Shown piece after piece: positions 35,704-47,574 of a stretch of 64,000 nt of DNA (its first letter is position 1; every line of letters starts with the position of its first letter). The DNA is from Hoplostethus atlanticus (lineage: Eukaryota; Chordata; Actinopteri; Trachichthyiformes; Trachichthyidae): the NCBI GenBank assembly GCA_034670405.1, contig JAXDDX010000045.1, forward strand, positions 2,392,501 to 2,456,500. The letters are read 5' to 3'. Below the pieces are notes generated by a model. That model did not search any database and was not told the origin of the DNA. It saw only the letters and a list, made by a program, of their open reading frames with translations. The translations under genes and the position numbers were made by a program.

Positions 35704-36003
35704 TATACACTCACCGGCCACTTACTCCTGCTCCTCCAAAACAGCCAATCATGTGGCTGCAGTTCAATATATAAACCCTGCAGACATGGTGAAGTGGTTT
35801 AGTTTCTTGTTGGACCAAACATCAGAACGGACAAGATGCTGATCTAAGAGACTTTGACCATGGTGTGATTGTTGGTTGTTGATGAGAGAGGTCAGAGGAA
35901 GGATGGGCAGACTGGTTCAAGTTAACAGAAAGGCCACAGATGCTCCAATAACATCTTTACAACAGTGGTGAGCAGAAGGGAGCTTGTTGAATCCATGCTG
36001 GAA
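35704..36003 (+). mobile_element. Tc1-like transposon, internally deleted
   Basis: It begins TACACTCACCGGCCACTTAC, the terminus of a widespread teleost Tc1/mariner element, with 'AGCCAATCATGTGGCTGCAG' behind it. Worn transposase coding follows (GAGGTCAGAGGAAGGATGGG, GCAGACTGGTTCAAG, corresponding to QRRMARLVRA). It then jumps to the element's 3' coding end (CTTGTTGAATCCATGCTGGA). Most of the transposase is deleted and the right terminus is missing. Confidence 0.75.
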
Positions 36004-36644
36004 GAATTCAGGCTGTTGGCATACTGAGAATTATGTTGCACTGTCGGTAAATTTTCATGGCTAAGCAAATACAATGCCATAATTAGATTGTCACTGTAAA
36101 ATTCTGCACCAAACACAGCAAGTGTCCAGCTTGCTGTATTGATTAGGACCCAAGCAGTCAATCAATAATAATGATAAATGACTGAGGAAGAGCCTCCAAA
36201 CAGGAAGAACTGACAAAGTGACTTTTAACTTTTGATGCTGTGGAATCTGCACGGAAGAGCAAAATTATCTGGACAGATGCACATTTGGTTGTTTTCCTTT
36301 TACCTCTCAGCAAATCGGTGAGCAGAACATGAATGGACAGCTTTCATATAAACAAGAGGCTCAGATGGTTCCTTGTCACATCAGAGTAAATCAAGAATAG
36401 AAAATCGGATGGTCTTGTAGCCACAGCTAATGCTAATACCTTGGAAGTCACTAGGGCTTAATAATATTGTTGAATGTATTAGTTTATATGTGGTTTTGAG
36501 CTCATTGTGTTGATTATAAAATGAAAATGTTTCCCTATTGTCAATAACAGTGTAATGTAACAAGAAGCCTCACATGAGAAATACTGAACCTGACATCGAA
36601 TGAAACTGAATTATACACAAAATACTTCTCAATCAAAATACTTC
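36004..36644. other. Unassigned non-coding sequence
   Basis: Nothing recognisable. Confidence 0.45.
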
Positions 36645-36671
36645 TCAATCAATCAATCAATCAATCAATCA
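36645..36671 (+). repeat. (CAAT)n microsatellite
   Basis: About six to seven CAAT units. Confidence 0.9.
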
Positions 36672-36955
36672 GTATGGAACATGTGACGTAAATAAGTAGT
36701 AGAGCACCTGAAGGGGCAGAGACATGAAACTCAAACCAGCTACCAGGTTTGGAAAAAAATAGTTTTTGATCCTGGAAAATACCTTGAGTTGAATGGGACA
36801 ATTAGCCGTGACAACCAATCATGAGAATGGACATCGCCTAACACCACTCTTAGGAGGACGGCGGTTCAATGCTGATTAGGGTTAGGGTGTCTTCCTGGGA
36901 ATACAACCTGCCCTCACACTGACCCCACAAACCGTAGTGACACACACTCTGACAC

Positions 36956-36956
36956 A

Positions 36957-36994
<38 letters not shown>
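36956..36994 (+). repeat. (CA)n microsatellite
   Basis: About 18 CA units with one interruption. Confidence 0.95.
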
Positions 36995-36999
<5 letters not shown>

Positions 37000-37140
37000 C
37001 TAAGGCCACGCCCCGTTTTTGTCCTCTGATGAAGTCTCATCATACTTGGACCACCATTCCACAATATTATTAATTAATAGTAGATGTGTTGTAACAGTAG
37101 ATGTCACTGCAACATGCAGCCAACTCTGCTGCCAGTAAAA

Positions 37141-37246
37141 GGACGGTAGATTACGGTAGATTACGGTAGATTACAGTAGATTACATTAGATTATGGTAGA
37201 TTACAGTATATTATGGTAGATTACAGTAGATTACAGTAGATTAACG
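37141..37246 (+). repeat. 10-bp tandem repeat (GGTAGATTAC)
   Basis: About ten units, with G/A variation at the first bases and ATGG/ACGG/ACAG variants. Confidence 0.9.
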
Positions 37247-38427
37247 ATAAACCAGTTGATCCACCTACCTGTCCATCAATCTTCCTCCACCAGACACCAG
37301 ACCCTCGCAGCACCCAAGGGACCTCCAGTTGGGGGGGTAGGTGGGGTGGGGGATGCATCACTCCCTGCCTTTCATGTAGTTGGAGGACGTGGCGTGGGGG
37401 GGGCTTTGATGATTTTATTTATGACATTAAGTCTCACTGCATGAGGATCAATAGATCAAAGGTGTGCAGCCTGGGCAGTGTGAGAGTGCCTCTATAATCT
37501 ATCCTGATTGATGATCAGTAAGTCAGGTTTACTTCAGGTTTATTTCTTTAAATAAACTAAATGGAAACTCATCCATCCAGACCAACCTCCAGGTCAGTAG
37601 TAATTTAACAGGTTTAACTTCAGCGTTACAATCCTCCAGCCCAGTTCCTCACCGGTTCATCATTACAACACTTATAAGTTAAGTTCTATTTATCACAAAT
37701 GTGGAGCTCCGGCCGGAATCTTCTATTTGTGCAGCTTTTCTGATCCTGTTTTTTTAAATGTGCTCAATAAATACATTTAAATAAAAGTATCCCAATAGAA
37801 TTAACATTAACTGTAATGAAAATAAGCCTAATAATGATAAAAATGTGGATCATGGCTGAAAGTGGAAAGAATAATGGTGTGAGCTATTATAGGCTATTGG
37901 TCAGCAGTCGTCTAATTTAGGTGAGAAAACAGGATAATTCTGTTCAGGTTTAAGAGTTCGTTAAATTATACATGAAACTGAGAATTTCCACAATTTGCTC
38001 TGATTTATTTTTGTAATTTAAATAACATAAATAAAATTACACCAATGAGAAGGTTTAACATTTTTTTGAACCTATAAGCTAAAAGGGCATTTATACAGCA
38101 GCATTTCCACTATATGTTGTACATGTAGTGGCAGAAATATTAACTGTTATTGAGTGTTTAATTTGATCATTTGAGTGCATTTCTGCTGCATTAGAAGAGA
38201 AAGTGAAGAGGCTGTAGAAGGAGATGATTCATCTGAGGACCTCTGTCTGTTTGAGGCGCTCTATATCCTGCCCAGTTTTCTCCTTGGCTTCCTTAGTGCC
38301 GATGGTTTTGTCTTTTTTGTCGTTATAATATTTTTATTCATCATACAATTTGATCTGCTGCTGCAGCTCTCTAAGCCTCTGTCCTTTCCAATGTGAATCA
38401 GTGTGTGTAATGGACTGGCTACCCCGG
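37247..38427. other. Unassigned non-coding sequence with a G-rich patch
   Basis: 37328-37405 has several runs of 5-8 G on the plus strand, a possible G-quadruplex. 37690-38160 is AT-rich. No gene was recognised. Confidence 0.45.
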
Positions 38428-38478
38428 AACAGACAGACAGACAGGCAGACAGACAGACAGACAGACAGACACAGGCAG
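38428..38478 (+). repeat. (CAGA)n microsatellite
   Basis: About eleven CAGA units with a CAGG interruption. Confidence 0.93.
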
Positions 38479-39332
38479 GAGTACGGTGGCGTCTTCCCCT
38501 GGTCGGTGTACCTTCTGTATGTCCCGCCAGGTCAGCCTCAACGCTGCCAGTCTCCAGGACGCTTTTCAGCTCCAACCTGACTGCCCAGCTCTCCAGGTCT
38601 TCCTCCGGGACAGGTCGGCCACCTGGTCCTACTGTCTCTCTCTCTCCATAGTTCGACTGGACTCTCTCGTCCATCTCCTGTCAAACCTTAATTGGCCGCA
38701 GACAGTGCTGGATGCAGGGAGAAACAGGGAGAACCAACCCACTAGCTTGACCAACCCCCCCGTTCTGTGCTTCTCTGTGTTTTTAACGTTGTGAACTCCT
38801 GATCATGTAACTCCAGCAACGGGCCTCAGACCACCAGAGCATTCCCCACTCCTTCAACAGTTACCATACAAATCGTTGAAATTACTTCATTTTCCTGCAT
38901 CATGCCTCACCGCTCCTCACAAAGCAGCAGCACAGAAACTAATCTGCCTGACTGTGAGCTTCACATGTACAGGAATCCATCTGGTATGTTCCTGTCAGTG
39001 TGTTGTGAGGCCAGCGCTCCCCAGGGCCGCCGGACCGCTGGCTAACTTATTTCCTCCTGTCTCAGACACATCCAGCTCTGGAGAACCCGCCTTGTAGCCC
39101 TGAGCCACTTGAGCCTACTTACTCATTCCTTCCTTGAAATAGCCAAAGAGTTTGTTTTAGAAAGTGGTACAGTTGCAGCTAGCGGACAGTATTGTTTTCC
39201 TGGGAACCCACACCATTAAAAATTGAACACTCATGAAAAATTGAACAGCAGGACTATTCTTCCCACTAGGAGTGGTTTAGTGTTGCTGCTGGTGCTGCCG
39301 CTCGCTGGGACCAACAGACTGGAGGCAAAGGC
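38479..39332. other. Unassigned non-coding sequence
   Basis: A minus-strand frame across 38480-38674 (ESWAVRLELKSVLETGSVEA) has protein-like composition. It has no flanking splice signals and runs straight into the microsatellite, so it is not called. Confidence 0.4.
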
Positions 39333-39634
39333 AGCTGAAAGACTCACTGAAGACTCACTGAAGACTCACTGAAGACTCACTGAAGAATCACCGAAGACTC
39401 ACCGAAGAATCACCGAGGACTCACTGAAATATCACCAAAGAATCACTGAAGACTAAGTGAAGAATCACCGAAGAATCACCGAAGAATCACTGAAGAATCA
39501 CAGAAGAATCACCGAAGAATCACTGAAGAATCACCGAAGAATCACTGAAGAATCACTGAAGAATCGCCGAAGAATCACAGAAGAATCACCGAAGAATCAC
39601 TGAAGAATCGCCGAAGAATCACTGAAGAATCGCT
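39333..39634 (+). repeat. 11-bp minisatellite (GAAGAATCACT)
   Basis: About 27 units, mostly GAAGAATCACT or GAAGAATCACC. It begins with a GAAGACTCACT subtype and changes to GAAGAATCACY part-way. Confidence 0.93.
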
Positions 39635-40781
39635 GGAAAAAAAGCGATATAAAGTGATTTAGACTCTTTGCTGTTTGCTGAGTCTGTGTTCATCATTCAG
39701 TTCAGTCTGTCAGTGCCTGTTCCTCCATTCAGTCATGAGCCCTGGTCATGTGGCAATACTTTCTATTTTATTCTATTGTATTCCATTCTAACGGATCTAC
39801 CGGTTCTTGGTCACATGTTCCTGTGGCAGAGGAAGAGAAAGCGGACATGCAACCACATCCCTCTGAAATTGATTATCATCTCCAGGGTGTTTTCTTTTGT
39901 TTGTGCTCCAGTGAGCGTGATAATTAAATCAATTTTCATTTACTCTTGTTTAATAGAAGGGCTGCTATGTGCGCTCACCTCAGCCCTTCATCAGTTTAGC
40001 TTTGAGCAAGTGCAGTGATTGGCTGATAACTAGCGTAATCTGTAACGTATTAATTAGACTCATTTGGAGAAAAACAAAGTGATTTTTGCCCCCGGCTGCC
40101 CGAGCTGTCGACTCAACAACCTGTAATGGTTAAACTTCATATTCAGCTGAACTGTTCCTATTATGACCACGTTTCCTGACTCCATCCCATCGGATGACAA
40201 AAGGACATTCATGTTAACAGTCTCTGTGTCGAGACATGAAGCCTCAACTACATCTGCATGTATAACCTGCCCTATAAGTAAGAGACTGAGAGAGAGCAGA
40301 AGTCATTACTGTGAATAATGACTCGCTGAAGGCGCTGATGGCCGGCTTATTAGACCAGCTTCTCTCCCCCACCTTGTACTACGTTGATGACACTTCCCAC
40401 AGAGCCGGGGAAGAAAGAGAAAAGAGAGGAAGAGACGGGATCCAATTACTGGCAGCAGTAAGAGCTCTCCATGGACAAGAGCCTTTCTTCAGGCAGCCGC
40501 ACAAGATGGAGACGTGTTGCCTTTTGTGGTGAAGGTCAGGCGGGTTACCAACACCGCTTTGAGTTCATCCTCCGGGTCGTGGGGAAAGGAGGCATTTGAT
40601 AGTCCCTGTCCAGACTCAAAATTGACATAGTTGTGTTAGATACATACGTCTAATCCTTTTAAAAGCCCTCTACTGAGTATGACCTTTGACCTTGGCAGGT
40701 CTCTGAATGAAACACACTGGAAGAGCAGAGTGGCTGGAAACACCGATATCCTTTATCTTCGTCCTTGTTCCGGTTCCTACA
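39635..40781. other. Unassigned non-coding sequence
   Basis: No exon is recognised. Parts of 39800-40540 are evenly composed and could be conserved non-coding DNA, which is untestable here. Confidence 0.4.
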
Positions 40782-40850
40782 CTTCTATTCTTTGCTGCTG
40801 AAATACACGATTTCTCCTCAGGGATCAATAAAGATAATCCTGTCTTATGG
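40782..40850 (+). mobile_element. LINE 3' tail remnant
   Basis: 'TTCTCCTCAGGGATCAATAA' then AGATAATCCTGTCTT is the familiar 3' end of teleost non-LTR elements (…CCCTCAGGGATCAATAAAG). Confidence 0.5.
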
Positions 40851-40873
40851 AAAGTAGCGTACCAAGATGAAGC

Positions 40874-40900
40874 GTGTGTGTGTGTGTGTGTGTGTGTGTT
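40874..40900 (+). repeat. (GT)n microsatellite
   Basis: About 13 GT units. Confidence 0.93.
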
Positions 40901-41224
40901 AGTTGGAATTTAACAGCATAGTGTATTGTCTGAAGAAGTGCTCGAGTTGTAAAGACACACAACACATTTCTTGATCTCTGACTTGTTTCAAGGTGGTCGA
41001 TAACCCTAACCCATCACAACACAACAACACATGTTGTGTCATTATATTGGGTTATGTTGTGTTGTGTTAGTGTGTGTATATTGTGTTATAACAACACAAC
41101 ATAAAAACATGCAACATAACATGTTTGGTGGATGCGTTAAGGTGACCCCAGTGCCTTACACTAACTTTGCCCCGGCAGGTTTAGTGACGTGCTTTGTGTT
41201 ACGTCAAGTCTGTGTCTCAAAACA

Positions 41225-41372
41225 TTAAATAAAGGGCCTCGATGTTGAAGAGACTGTCCTGTAACCAACAGGTCGTAGGTTTGATCCCCGAACATCCATG
41301 TCCTTGAGCAAGGTGCATGCTGACGCTCTGTGAGGTTTGGATATGAGTCAGCTAAATGTTGGTATCATAACT
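41225..41372 (+). mobile_element. tRNA-derived SINE
   Basis: A B-box-like GGTCGTAGGTTTGATCCCCG, the body CCTTGAGCAAGGTGCATGC, and the worn tail GAGGTTTGGATATGAGTCAG then CTAAATG. The order head, body, L2-type tail is complete, although the A box is weak. Confidence 0.65.
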
Positions 41373-41852
41373 CACCGTTTCACAGGTAAATAAAATTGAC
41401 CTTTTTACCAGTAATACCTTTCTCACCTTCTTCAAAACAAAGCACATTCATTTAATGTAACAAGGGGATGATGAACTCTAATCAACAGCAATTTGCTGTT
41501 TTTAAAAACCAGTGTTCATTGACGACCCCACAGGTGATTCACTCTACTTTTGACCCCAGAGTTAATTTGTACATGAACTCCCCCACGTCGTCCTCAATGA
41601 GATAATTGTCATTACCAGTGGGGAAAACAGTCATTTCTCTGAAAGCGAAAGGCAGTTGTCTGTGTGTGATCATCAGTGGTTATGAATATGGTGATCTGGT
41701 GTCCTTAGGAAGCCGAACCATGTTTTATTCAAGACCTGATCACTTTCTTCTGGTTCAGTAACAGAGGACTCAACACAGCAGCTTCCTGCTAGCTTCAAAC
41801 AGACAGTTTATTCTCTCTTTGTCTCTTTGCCTCTGTCACTAACTGCTTTTCT
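41373..41852. other. Unassigned non-coding sequence
   Basis: Nothing recognisable. Confidence 0.45.
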
Positions 41853-41919
41853 CTTCTGTCTGTCTGTCTGCCTGCCTGCCTGCCTGTCTGCCTGTCTGTC
41901 TGCCTGTCTGCCCTGCCTC

Positions 41920-41950
<31 letters not shown>

Positions 41951-41952
41951 GA
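41853..41952 (+). repeat. (CTGT/CTGC)n tetranucleotide array
   Basis: Mixed CTGT and CTGC units with two short interruptions. Confidence 0.95.
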
Positions 41953-42595
41953 GGGAGACAGGTCCAGATTGCTCTACTAGCTAATCTGTTCTGAACAGAT
42001 TAAACATGTTGAGCTCTTTCAAACTCAACGGGAGTTAACTCGATGTTGAAGGCAGCCACACACTGAGATGTTTTTGAAGAACTTTAGTCATCATAAGTAC
42101 AATTCTCACCAAAAGAAACACTTGAAATGCTTCCCCAGTATCTGAATGACCTTCCCTCCCCAGTCATCTGCCTCGGTAACCTCAAGATAAAACGCTCTTC
42201 GCTCTCCTTCGCTCTTATTTTCAAATCTTTTCCTTGCAGGGATGTTGTCGGGGCTCACTGTCTGTCCGTCATGGTGTTTATTTCACCACACTCTACTGTC
42301 AAAGGGAAGGTGGGAGTCAGGTTTCCAACACCAGGTCCTGCGTATTGGTTGATATGTTTTTATTTGAAAAGCTTCTTCATCATAAATTGTCAAGCAAGAG
42401 TAAGTAATATATGAAGAGAGCAATGATTTCATATTTTCTAACCTTGTCTTATTACAGGGTAGGAGACCATTAATTTCCCTGTGCCATTAACAAAGCAGGC
42501 GGCGTTCCCGTTTGGGCCGAGACCGGAGAGGTTGGGAGGAGGCGGCTTCATCAGACAACAGTCACTAATTAGCATCAATCACAGCGGCGTTCATG
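41953..42595. other. Unassigned non-coding sequence
   Basis: Nothing recognisable. Confidence 0.45.
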
Positions 42596-42609
42596 GAAAA
42601 CGGTGGTTG

Positions 42610-42658
42610 GAGGGGAGGGGGGGGGGGATGGTGGTGGTGGTGGTGGTGGGGGGGAGGG
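42610..42658 (+). repeat. G-rich (GGT)n tract
   Basis: Long G runs flank about seven GGT units. G-quadruplex folding is possible. Confidence 0.85.
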
Positions 42659-42719
42659 TTAGAAAGAGCTACATGACTTCTGATTGGCTGAGCTAACTAT
42701 AGGCTAGTGCTACATGACA

Positions 42720-42766
42720 GCTAGACAGACAGACAGACAGATAGATAGATAGATAGATAGATAGAC

Positions 42767-42821
<55 letters not shown>

Positions 42822-42858
42822 CAGATAGACAGATAGACAGATAGATAGACAGATAGAC

Positions 42859-42901
<43 letters not shown>

Positions 42902-42922
42902 CAGATAGACAGATAGACAGAC

Positions 42923-42958
<36 letters not shown>
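42720..42958 (+). repeat. (GATA/GACA)n microsatellite grown from a LINE tail
   Basis: About 60 tetranucleotides, mostly GATA with GACA interspersed. The array directly abuts the LINE 3' end at 42955. Such LINEs end in short TATC-type tandem tails, which is the likely seed. Confidence 0.93.
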
Positions 42959-43195
42959 GGCTCTTTATTGTCCCCAAAGGGAAATTGCAGTTATGCAGCA
43001 GTACAAAGCAAGAGAGAGGCAGACATCACTATACAATAAACAAGTTTAGGGTAAAGGTTGTATAAAAAATACAAAAAATATACAAAAAATATACAAGGTA
43101 CTGTAGCCCGTTCATCTCATCATAGAGGGGGTGGGATGGGATCTCCAAGATGGATCTGATTTTAGACCTCATCCTCCCCTCAGCCACCTCCTGAT
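42955..43195 (-). mobile_element. LINE 3' UTR (non-LTR retrotransposon)
   Basis: On the minus strand this reads GAGGATGAGGTCTAAAATCA, ATCCCATCCCACCCCCTCTA and TGATGAGATGAAC, later ATTTCCCTTTGGGGACAATA then AAGAGCCATC, and then the TATC array. This is the well-known end of a teleost Rex1/L2-group LINE. The coding part is only the last worn residues. Confidence 0.7.
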
Positions 43196-44259
43196 TGGCT
43201 GAGCTCACTACAGGCTCTCGAGACTCTCATGTTCCTACTTGTTACCATATCCTTGCTTAACAGTTCCACCTTAAAGGGGCAATAATTCAGTTTTCCTGAA
43301 TTGTTTTTTCTCAGTAAACCTTTATGATGCTTAATGTGCTTCAGAGGTGATTGAGTACTGACTGTATATATCACTGTTGTTATATGCAACCTCGTAACTC
43401 CAATCTTGATTCATGTTTTAACATCAGTTGAAGGATTCCATGTTCATCTCTGGGTTTGAAAACCGAGTGGACGAAATCAAACATGCAAGGCGATCAAGGG
43501 GAAAACGAGATTATTTTTCTTAGCTCCTTAAAAGCTGACATTTGGGAGATACGAGGTTGTGCATGTGTACGCTGTATGTGCCGTCCTGTTGTCTCTGCCC
43601 CATGTGTCAGGATGTACTGTACCACTATGTTCTAGCATATTCAACACCTCCTACTACATCTATATGTGGAGAGTCTATTGTATACTTGTATACTTCCACT
43701 GCCCCCCTGCAGTGTCACCTCACTCAATTATTTGATTATCATTATTTGTCGTTGTATTTCCTGGCCATCCGTACAGCCAGAGAGTATTTGTTTTACAGCT
43801 CCAGTCTGAGGGCGAGAGGTAATGTTGTGTGCCCAAATCATTACTATATCAACATCATGTTGGAGTGCCAAGCCTTGCACCAGCGCTGCTTAAGGGTGAG
43901 GTGTCGGGGAAATAAGGCCATTAAAAAATAAATGGCACTTTCCTCTGTTCACTCCCACGTCTTTGCACTAAGGTACTGAAGTGTGCTGCTATGTACTTTT
44001 TTAGCAGTGGGAGCGCCGCACAGCGTGAATATGTAGGAAAAAAATGACTCATTGATGTCTTAAAGACCTGTTTTCTGCTGGAACAAGAAGAAATACTCAG
44101 CAGGATGTCAAGGGCCCACTGGAGATTGAGGTGAAGTTGTGAGAGAAGGATGAGCCAATGAGTGGCAAAGAAGGAGACTGGTGAAGTAAAATACAATACC
44201 TTGATTTCAGATACCTGGACAAATACATCAGCATAGATAGAGCTTGACATGAGGGGGGG
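43196..44259. other. Unassigned non-coding sequence
   Basis: No gene or repeat is recognised. Confidence 0.45.
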
Positions 44260-44425
44260 CATTATATTAGTAGTAGTAATAGTTTTAGCAGTAGTATTAA
44301 GAGTAGTAGTGGTAGCAGTAGTAGTATCAGTATCAGAAGTAGTAGTAGTATCAGTAGTATTAATATTGTATCATAGTATAGTACTAGTATTGCACTAGTA
44401 TTGTACTAGTATTGTACTAGTATTG
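44260..44425 (+). repeat. (AGT)n-type imperfect array
   Basis: Imperfect AGT/AGC trinucleotides. They then pass into a 12-bp repeat (TATTGTACTAGT) from 44380. Confidence 0.88.
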
Positions 44426-44523
44426 TAGTATTCTCCAGGCTGTTTGCTGTGAGGATAAGAGTCTTAAAGGAGGAGGACACAAACAGTCCAATTCCCCAAG
44501 GCCTTGTCAAAAAACTGGATTAG

Positions 44524-44912
44524 ACCCCCCCCCCATCCTCCCATCCCCTCCCCACCTCCTCCCCCCCTCAAGCCCCCCCCCCCTTCCTCAGCTTCTTTTT
44601 GTTGCCAAGCATTTCACAGAAACATGAAGCAACACTGCATGTTTGCCTCTCTGTTGCTCTCTCTGTCTATTTGTCTGTAGTGGTATAGTCTCCCCCCCCC
44701 CCCCCCCCCCCCCCCCATTCATCTCCTCCTCCTCCTCTCTCCCTGGAGTATTGTGTCCTTGGTCCTTCCATGTGTGCCATTGTCAAAAAAATGCATGTGT
44801 TTTAATGGGTGGAGGGACCGCACGCTATCTGAGCCTGTCATCTCTAATTGGCTGTCGGCCTCGTTTCCCCTCCCTATAGTGGCTGACCAACAACCCCCCC
44901 CCCCCCACCACA
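44524..44912 (+). repeat. Poly-C-rich tracts
   Basis: Runs of C at 44526-44534 and 44574-44583, a 25-base run at about 44692-44716, and another run near 44895. Long G runs lie on the opposite strand. Length is likely unstable and hard to sequence. Confidence 0.85.
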
Positions 44913-45130
44913 AAGGGGGGCTTTGTGGTTTACCCATCTCTTCCCTGCTCTGCCTTTGAAGTACAACATAAAGCAGTTGTCAACTTGAGAAGGAAGATGG
45001 AGATCGTCCTCTTGATACTGTAGCCTCGGACAGGAACAAGTGGTCAAAGTGCAGAGAGGAAGAAATGTTGTTAGGTGATTTCTGTTACAGCATCTGGACT
45101 GGATTGACTGGACTGGATTTTATATATATA

Positions 45131-45250
45131 TATACACACTGTATTATATTACTGACTGGCCACTTTATTAGGTACACCTATCTAGTATGGTAGGACCCTT
45201 CTGCCTTCAGAACAGCCTGAATTCTTCCAGCATGGATTCAACACTGTCCA
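45131..45250 (-). mobile_element. Tc1-like transposon 3' end
   Basis: 'GACTGGCCACTTTATTAGGT' then ACACCT is the terminus of the same Tc1-like family as 35704. The reverse complement of its end of coding follows (CTTCAGAACAGCCTGAATTC, CATGGATTCAACA). Only the last 120 bp or so remain. Confidence 0.75.
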
Positions 45251-45440
45251 TGTTCAGTGTCTGCACCTCATGGATGATACCTGTGATGGGATACGTGCTC
45301 CAACTTTGATGTAAGTATATTTAATATCAACATGTAATATAAACATGTGAGTAGAACAGACCAGAGTACTATCAGGGTATTTCTACTTTTGCCTCCTTCT
45401 ACTGCTGTTCAAGCCACCAAATAACAGAATATTAGTTTCT

Positions 45441-45813
45441 ACAAAGCTGCACTGGGAAACTTCACCCAACAGTTTGAAAACTGTTTGAACTTCATTACCC
45501 AGAATTCCTGTGTGGTGACGTCAGTACACTAAATGTTCTTCTCAGTGTGGTGGAGGAGGTGAAGAGGTTCAGCAGCTTTCTCTGTTTAGGAGACTCTTCT
45601 GGATTTCTCTCTTCAGTCTGGATCGGTCACTTCCTGTGTCGAGGAGATTTCCCACCAGTGACCAAACCGACACCAGGATTTAATCTGGACCAATAGGGTG
45701 AATCTACGGTCTCAGGTAGTGGGGATGGGACGTTCTGCTGCAGCATCACTTCCTGGTTCAGACTGAGAAGACGGCTGGAGGGTTACAGTGAAATCTGACC
45801 AGAGCAGCTTTAA
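45441..45813 (+). mobile_element. MITE 'TTAAAGCTGC', copy 3 of 3
   Basis: The right terminus CCAGAGCAGCTTTAA (45799-45813) is the inverted match (14/15) of TTAAAGCTGCACTGG, the left terminus seen intact in copy 2. Here the left end reads ACAAAGCTGCACTGG. This copy has the full middle plus an extra segment (GTTCTTCTCAGTGTGGTGG region, about 45532-45590). No coding capacity. Confidence 0.8.
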
Positions 45814-45837
45814 CGTTTTGCAGCCTGGTTAAACAGT

Positions 45838-46012
45838 CCAGAGTGCATAGTCTTCCTCTGTCCCCTCAAGGTCCTGCTGTCCCTGTACTGTTTGTTTCAT
45901 ACGTACCCGGGTTACAACATTAATTGTCGATGTATCTTTGCACCAGTGTCATCAAGACAAATCCTCCACATTTATTGCACTTGGAAAATAAAGTCACTCT
46001 GATTGTGATGAA
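45838..46012 (+). mobile_element. LINE 3' UTR (L2/CR1-type)
   Basis: 'TTTGCACCAGTGTCATCAAG' then ACAAATCCTCCACATTTATT and CTTGGAAAATAAAGTCACTC then TGATTGTGATG is a worn form of the teleost LINE ending (…CCAAGACAAATTCC…TTGGCAATAAAG…CTGATTCTGAT). Confidence 0.6.
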
Positions 46013-47229
46013 ACATTTGCAGACCAACACATATTTTGCACCTCCTCCACATTCACTTTACTCTGGTTGAACTTTGGGTGGAAACACAGTGATGAATGTG
46101 TTTATTTTGGTGGCATCGTAATTACTCTCTCGGCTCCATCTGGACGGCTGGATCTCTAGGGGAGGAGACACAGCACCAGAAAATGTCAGAGAAGAAGAAG
46201 AATGAGCAGAAGAACAGGTAGAAGAAGACAGAACGAGAGAATAATCATTGTGCTAATAAACCGTTCAACTGTAGTCCAGTTCTTTTATCAGGTAGAGATG
46301 AACGTGTTGGTGTTGTTGAGTCCTTTTTGAAAAAATAATTGGCTCTGCCACAACAGAACGTCCGCGCAAGAAGATTTATTTACAAAACGAATAAGTGCAA
46401 AACAAAATAGTTCGGCCAAAAATGTGAGAAGTATTTACAAAAACCATAAACCAAAAGAAAAGCCAATCTAGAGGTTCACTACTTACGGGCTGTACACCAC
46501 TACCTATGCAGCCATACCACACTCTCTTCTCACCTGGTTTAAAGCTTACCTTATACCCGTGACCCCTCCCATTGGAACAAACCAAATGCAATTATTATTT
46601 CTCATATAATATACCTTATAATAATTGATGCATTTGACCAGAAGAAATCTGAAAATAATTAGGCATCTACATCATGCAATTAATAACAGAAACAAACAAT
46701 ACCAAGGCTATACATTTCACCATTTACTGTACATATACACAATACTTCCTATGGCATTTGGGCACATGCACACTATGGGTCAGGCACTACAAAGCCAGCC
46801 CATGTTGCATAGCCTCGGCTTGGATCCTTGGAACCAGAAGTAACGAGTTGCCAAACAGGATCCCATCACTTCTCCGCAGTGAAATATACATAGGAAATAA
46901 GTGCGTGTGTGTGTTTCTTCACCATAGTGCTAATACGGTGATAACGGGGAATTAGAGCTTGTGCGTGAGTGTCTGTGTGCGAGTGTGTGACTGGATAAAC
47001 CTTCGCTGTGGCCCGAGTGTGCACCCCCGGACTTAACGTAACTGGCAAAGTGTTATGTGAAATGATGTGTAGGGTTGAACCAATTTGTGCTGCCTGCGGC
47101 AACTGATAGAGCTCTCTGACACACAGTACATGTATACATGTTACATTTATTCTCTGAGGAGGGGGATCCAGATCCCTGCTGGCCATGTTTAAAATATAAT
47201 TATAGAGAAATGTCTAATAGTTGTGATCT
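46013..47229. other. Unassigned sequence, possibly an old repeat
   Basis: No coding domain is recognised. 46340-46600 (GTCCGCGCAAGAAGATTTAT) and 46860-47180 differ in composition from their flanks, but neither ends nor a family could be defined. Confidence 0.35.
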
Positions 47230-47360
47230 AATATAAAAGACTCTACACCAGATCTAACATCTGCCCTATTTGCTCTATTCTTATTTCTATCCTATTTATC
47301 CATTGCTGTATTATCTGCTGCTGCAACAAGACAATTTCCCTACGGGATTGTTTGATCAGA
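47230..47360 (+). mobile_element. LINE 3' UTR remnant
   Basis: 'CTGCTGCTGCAACAAGACAA' then TTTCCCTACGGGATTG resembles the last part of a Rex1/L2-type 3' UTR (…TGCTGTAACA…AATTTCCC…GGGAT…). Confidence 0.5.
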
Positions 47361-47574
47361 CTGTAAACTAATGATCAGCTGAATTTAAATCCCAAGTATT
47401 GTTTTAGGAATTATGACATACTGAATGGAAACAAAATCTTATAAATGTGTTGAATAGAGAAGCAAAAGCTTTTGTCAAATAAATAATGATGTAGGCTTGG
47501 TATGAGCAGCCTGACAAACTGTTCAGTGTCATTGAACAACATGTGAAAAGTGGCTTTGGATGTCCTAAAGTATC

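Noticed and set aside
38261-38674. Minus-strand protein of 137 codons with ESWAVRLELKSVLETGSVEA
   Set aside because: It runs through a CAGA microsatellite, lacks splice signals and has no recognised family; probably chance or an old repeat.
46340-47180. Possible long repeat or LTR-like segment
   Set aside because: No termini, primer-binding-like site or coding domain could be defined, so no element is named.
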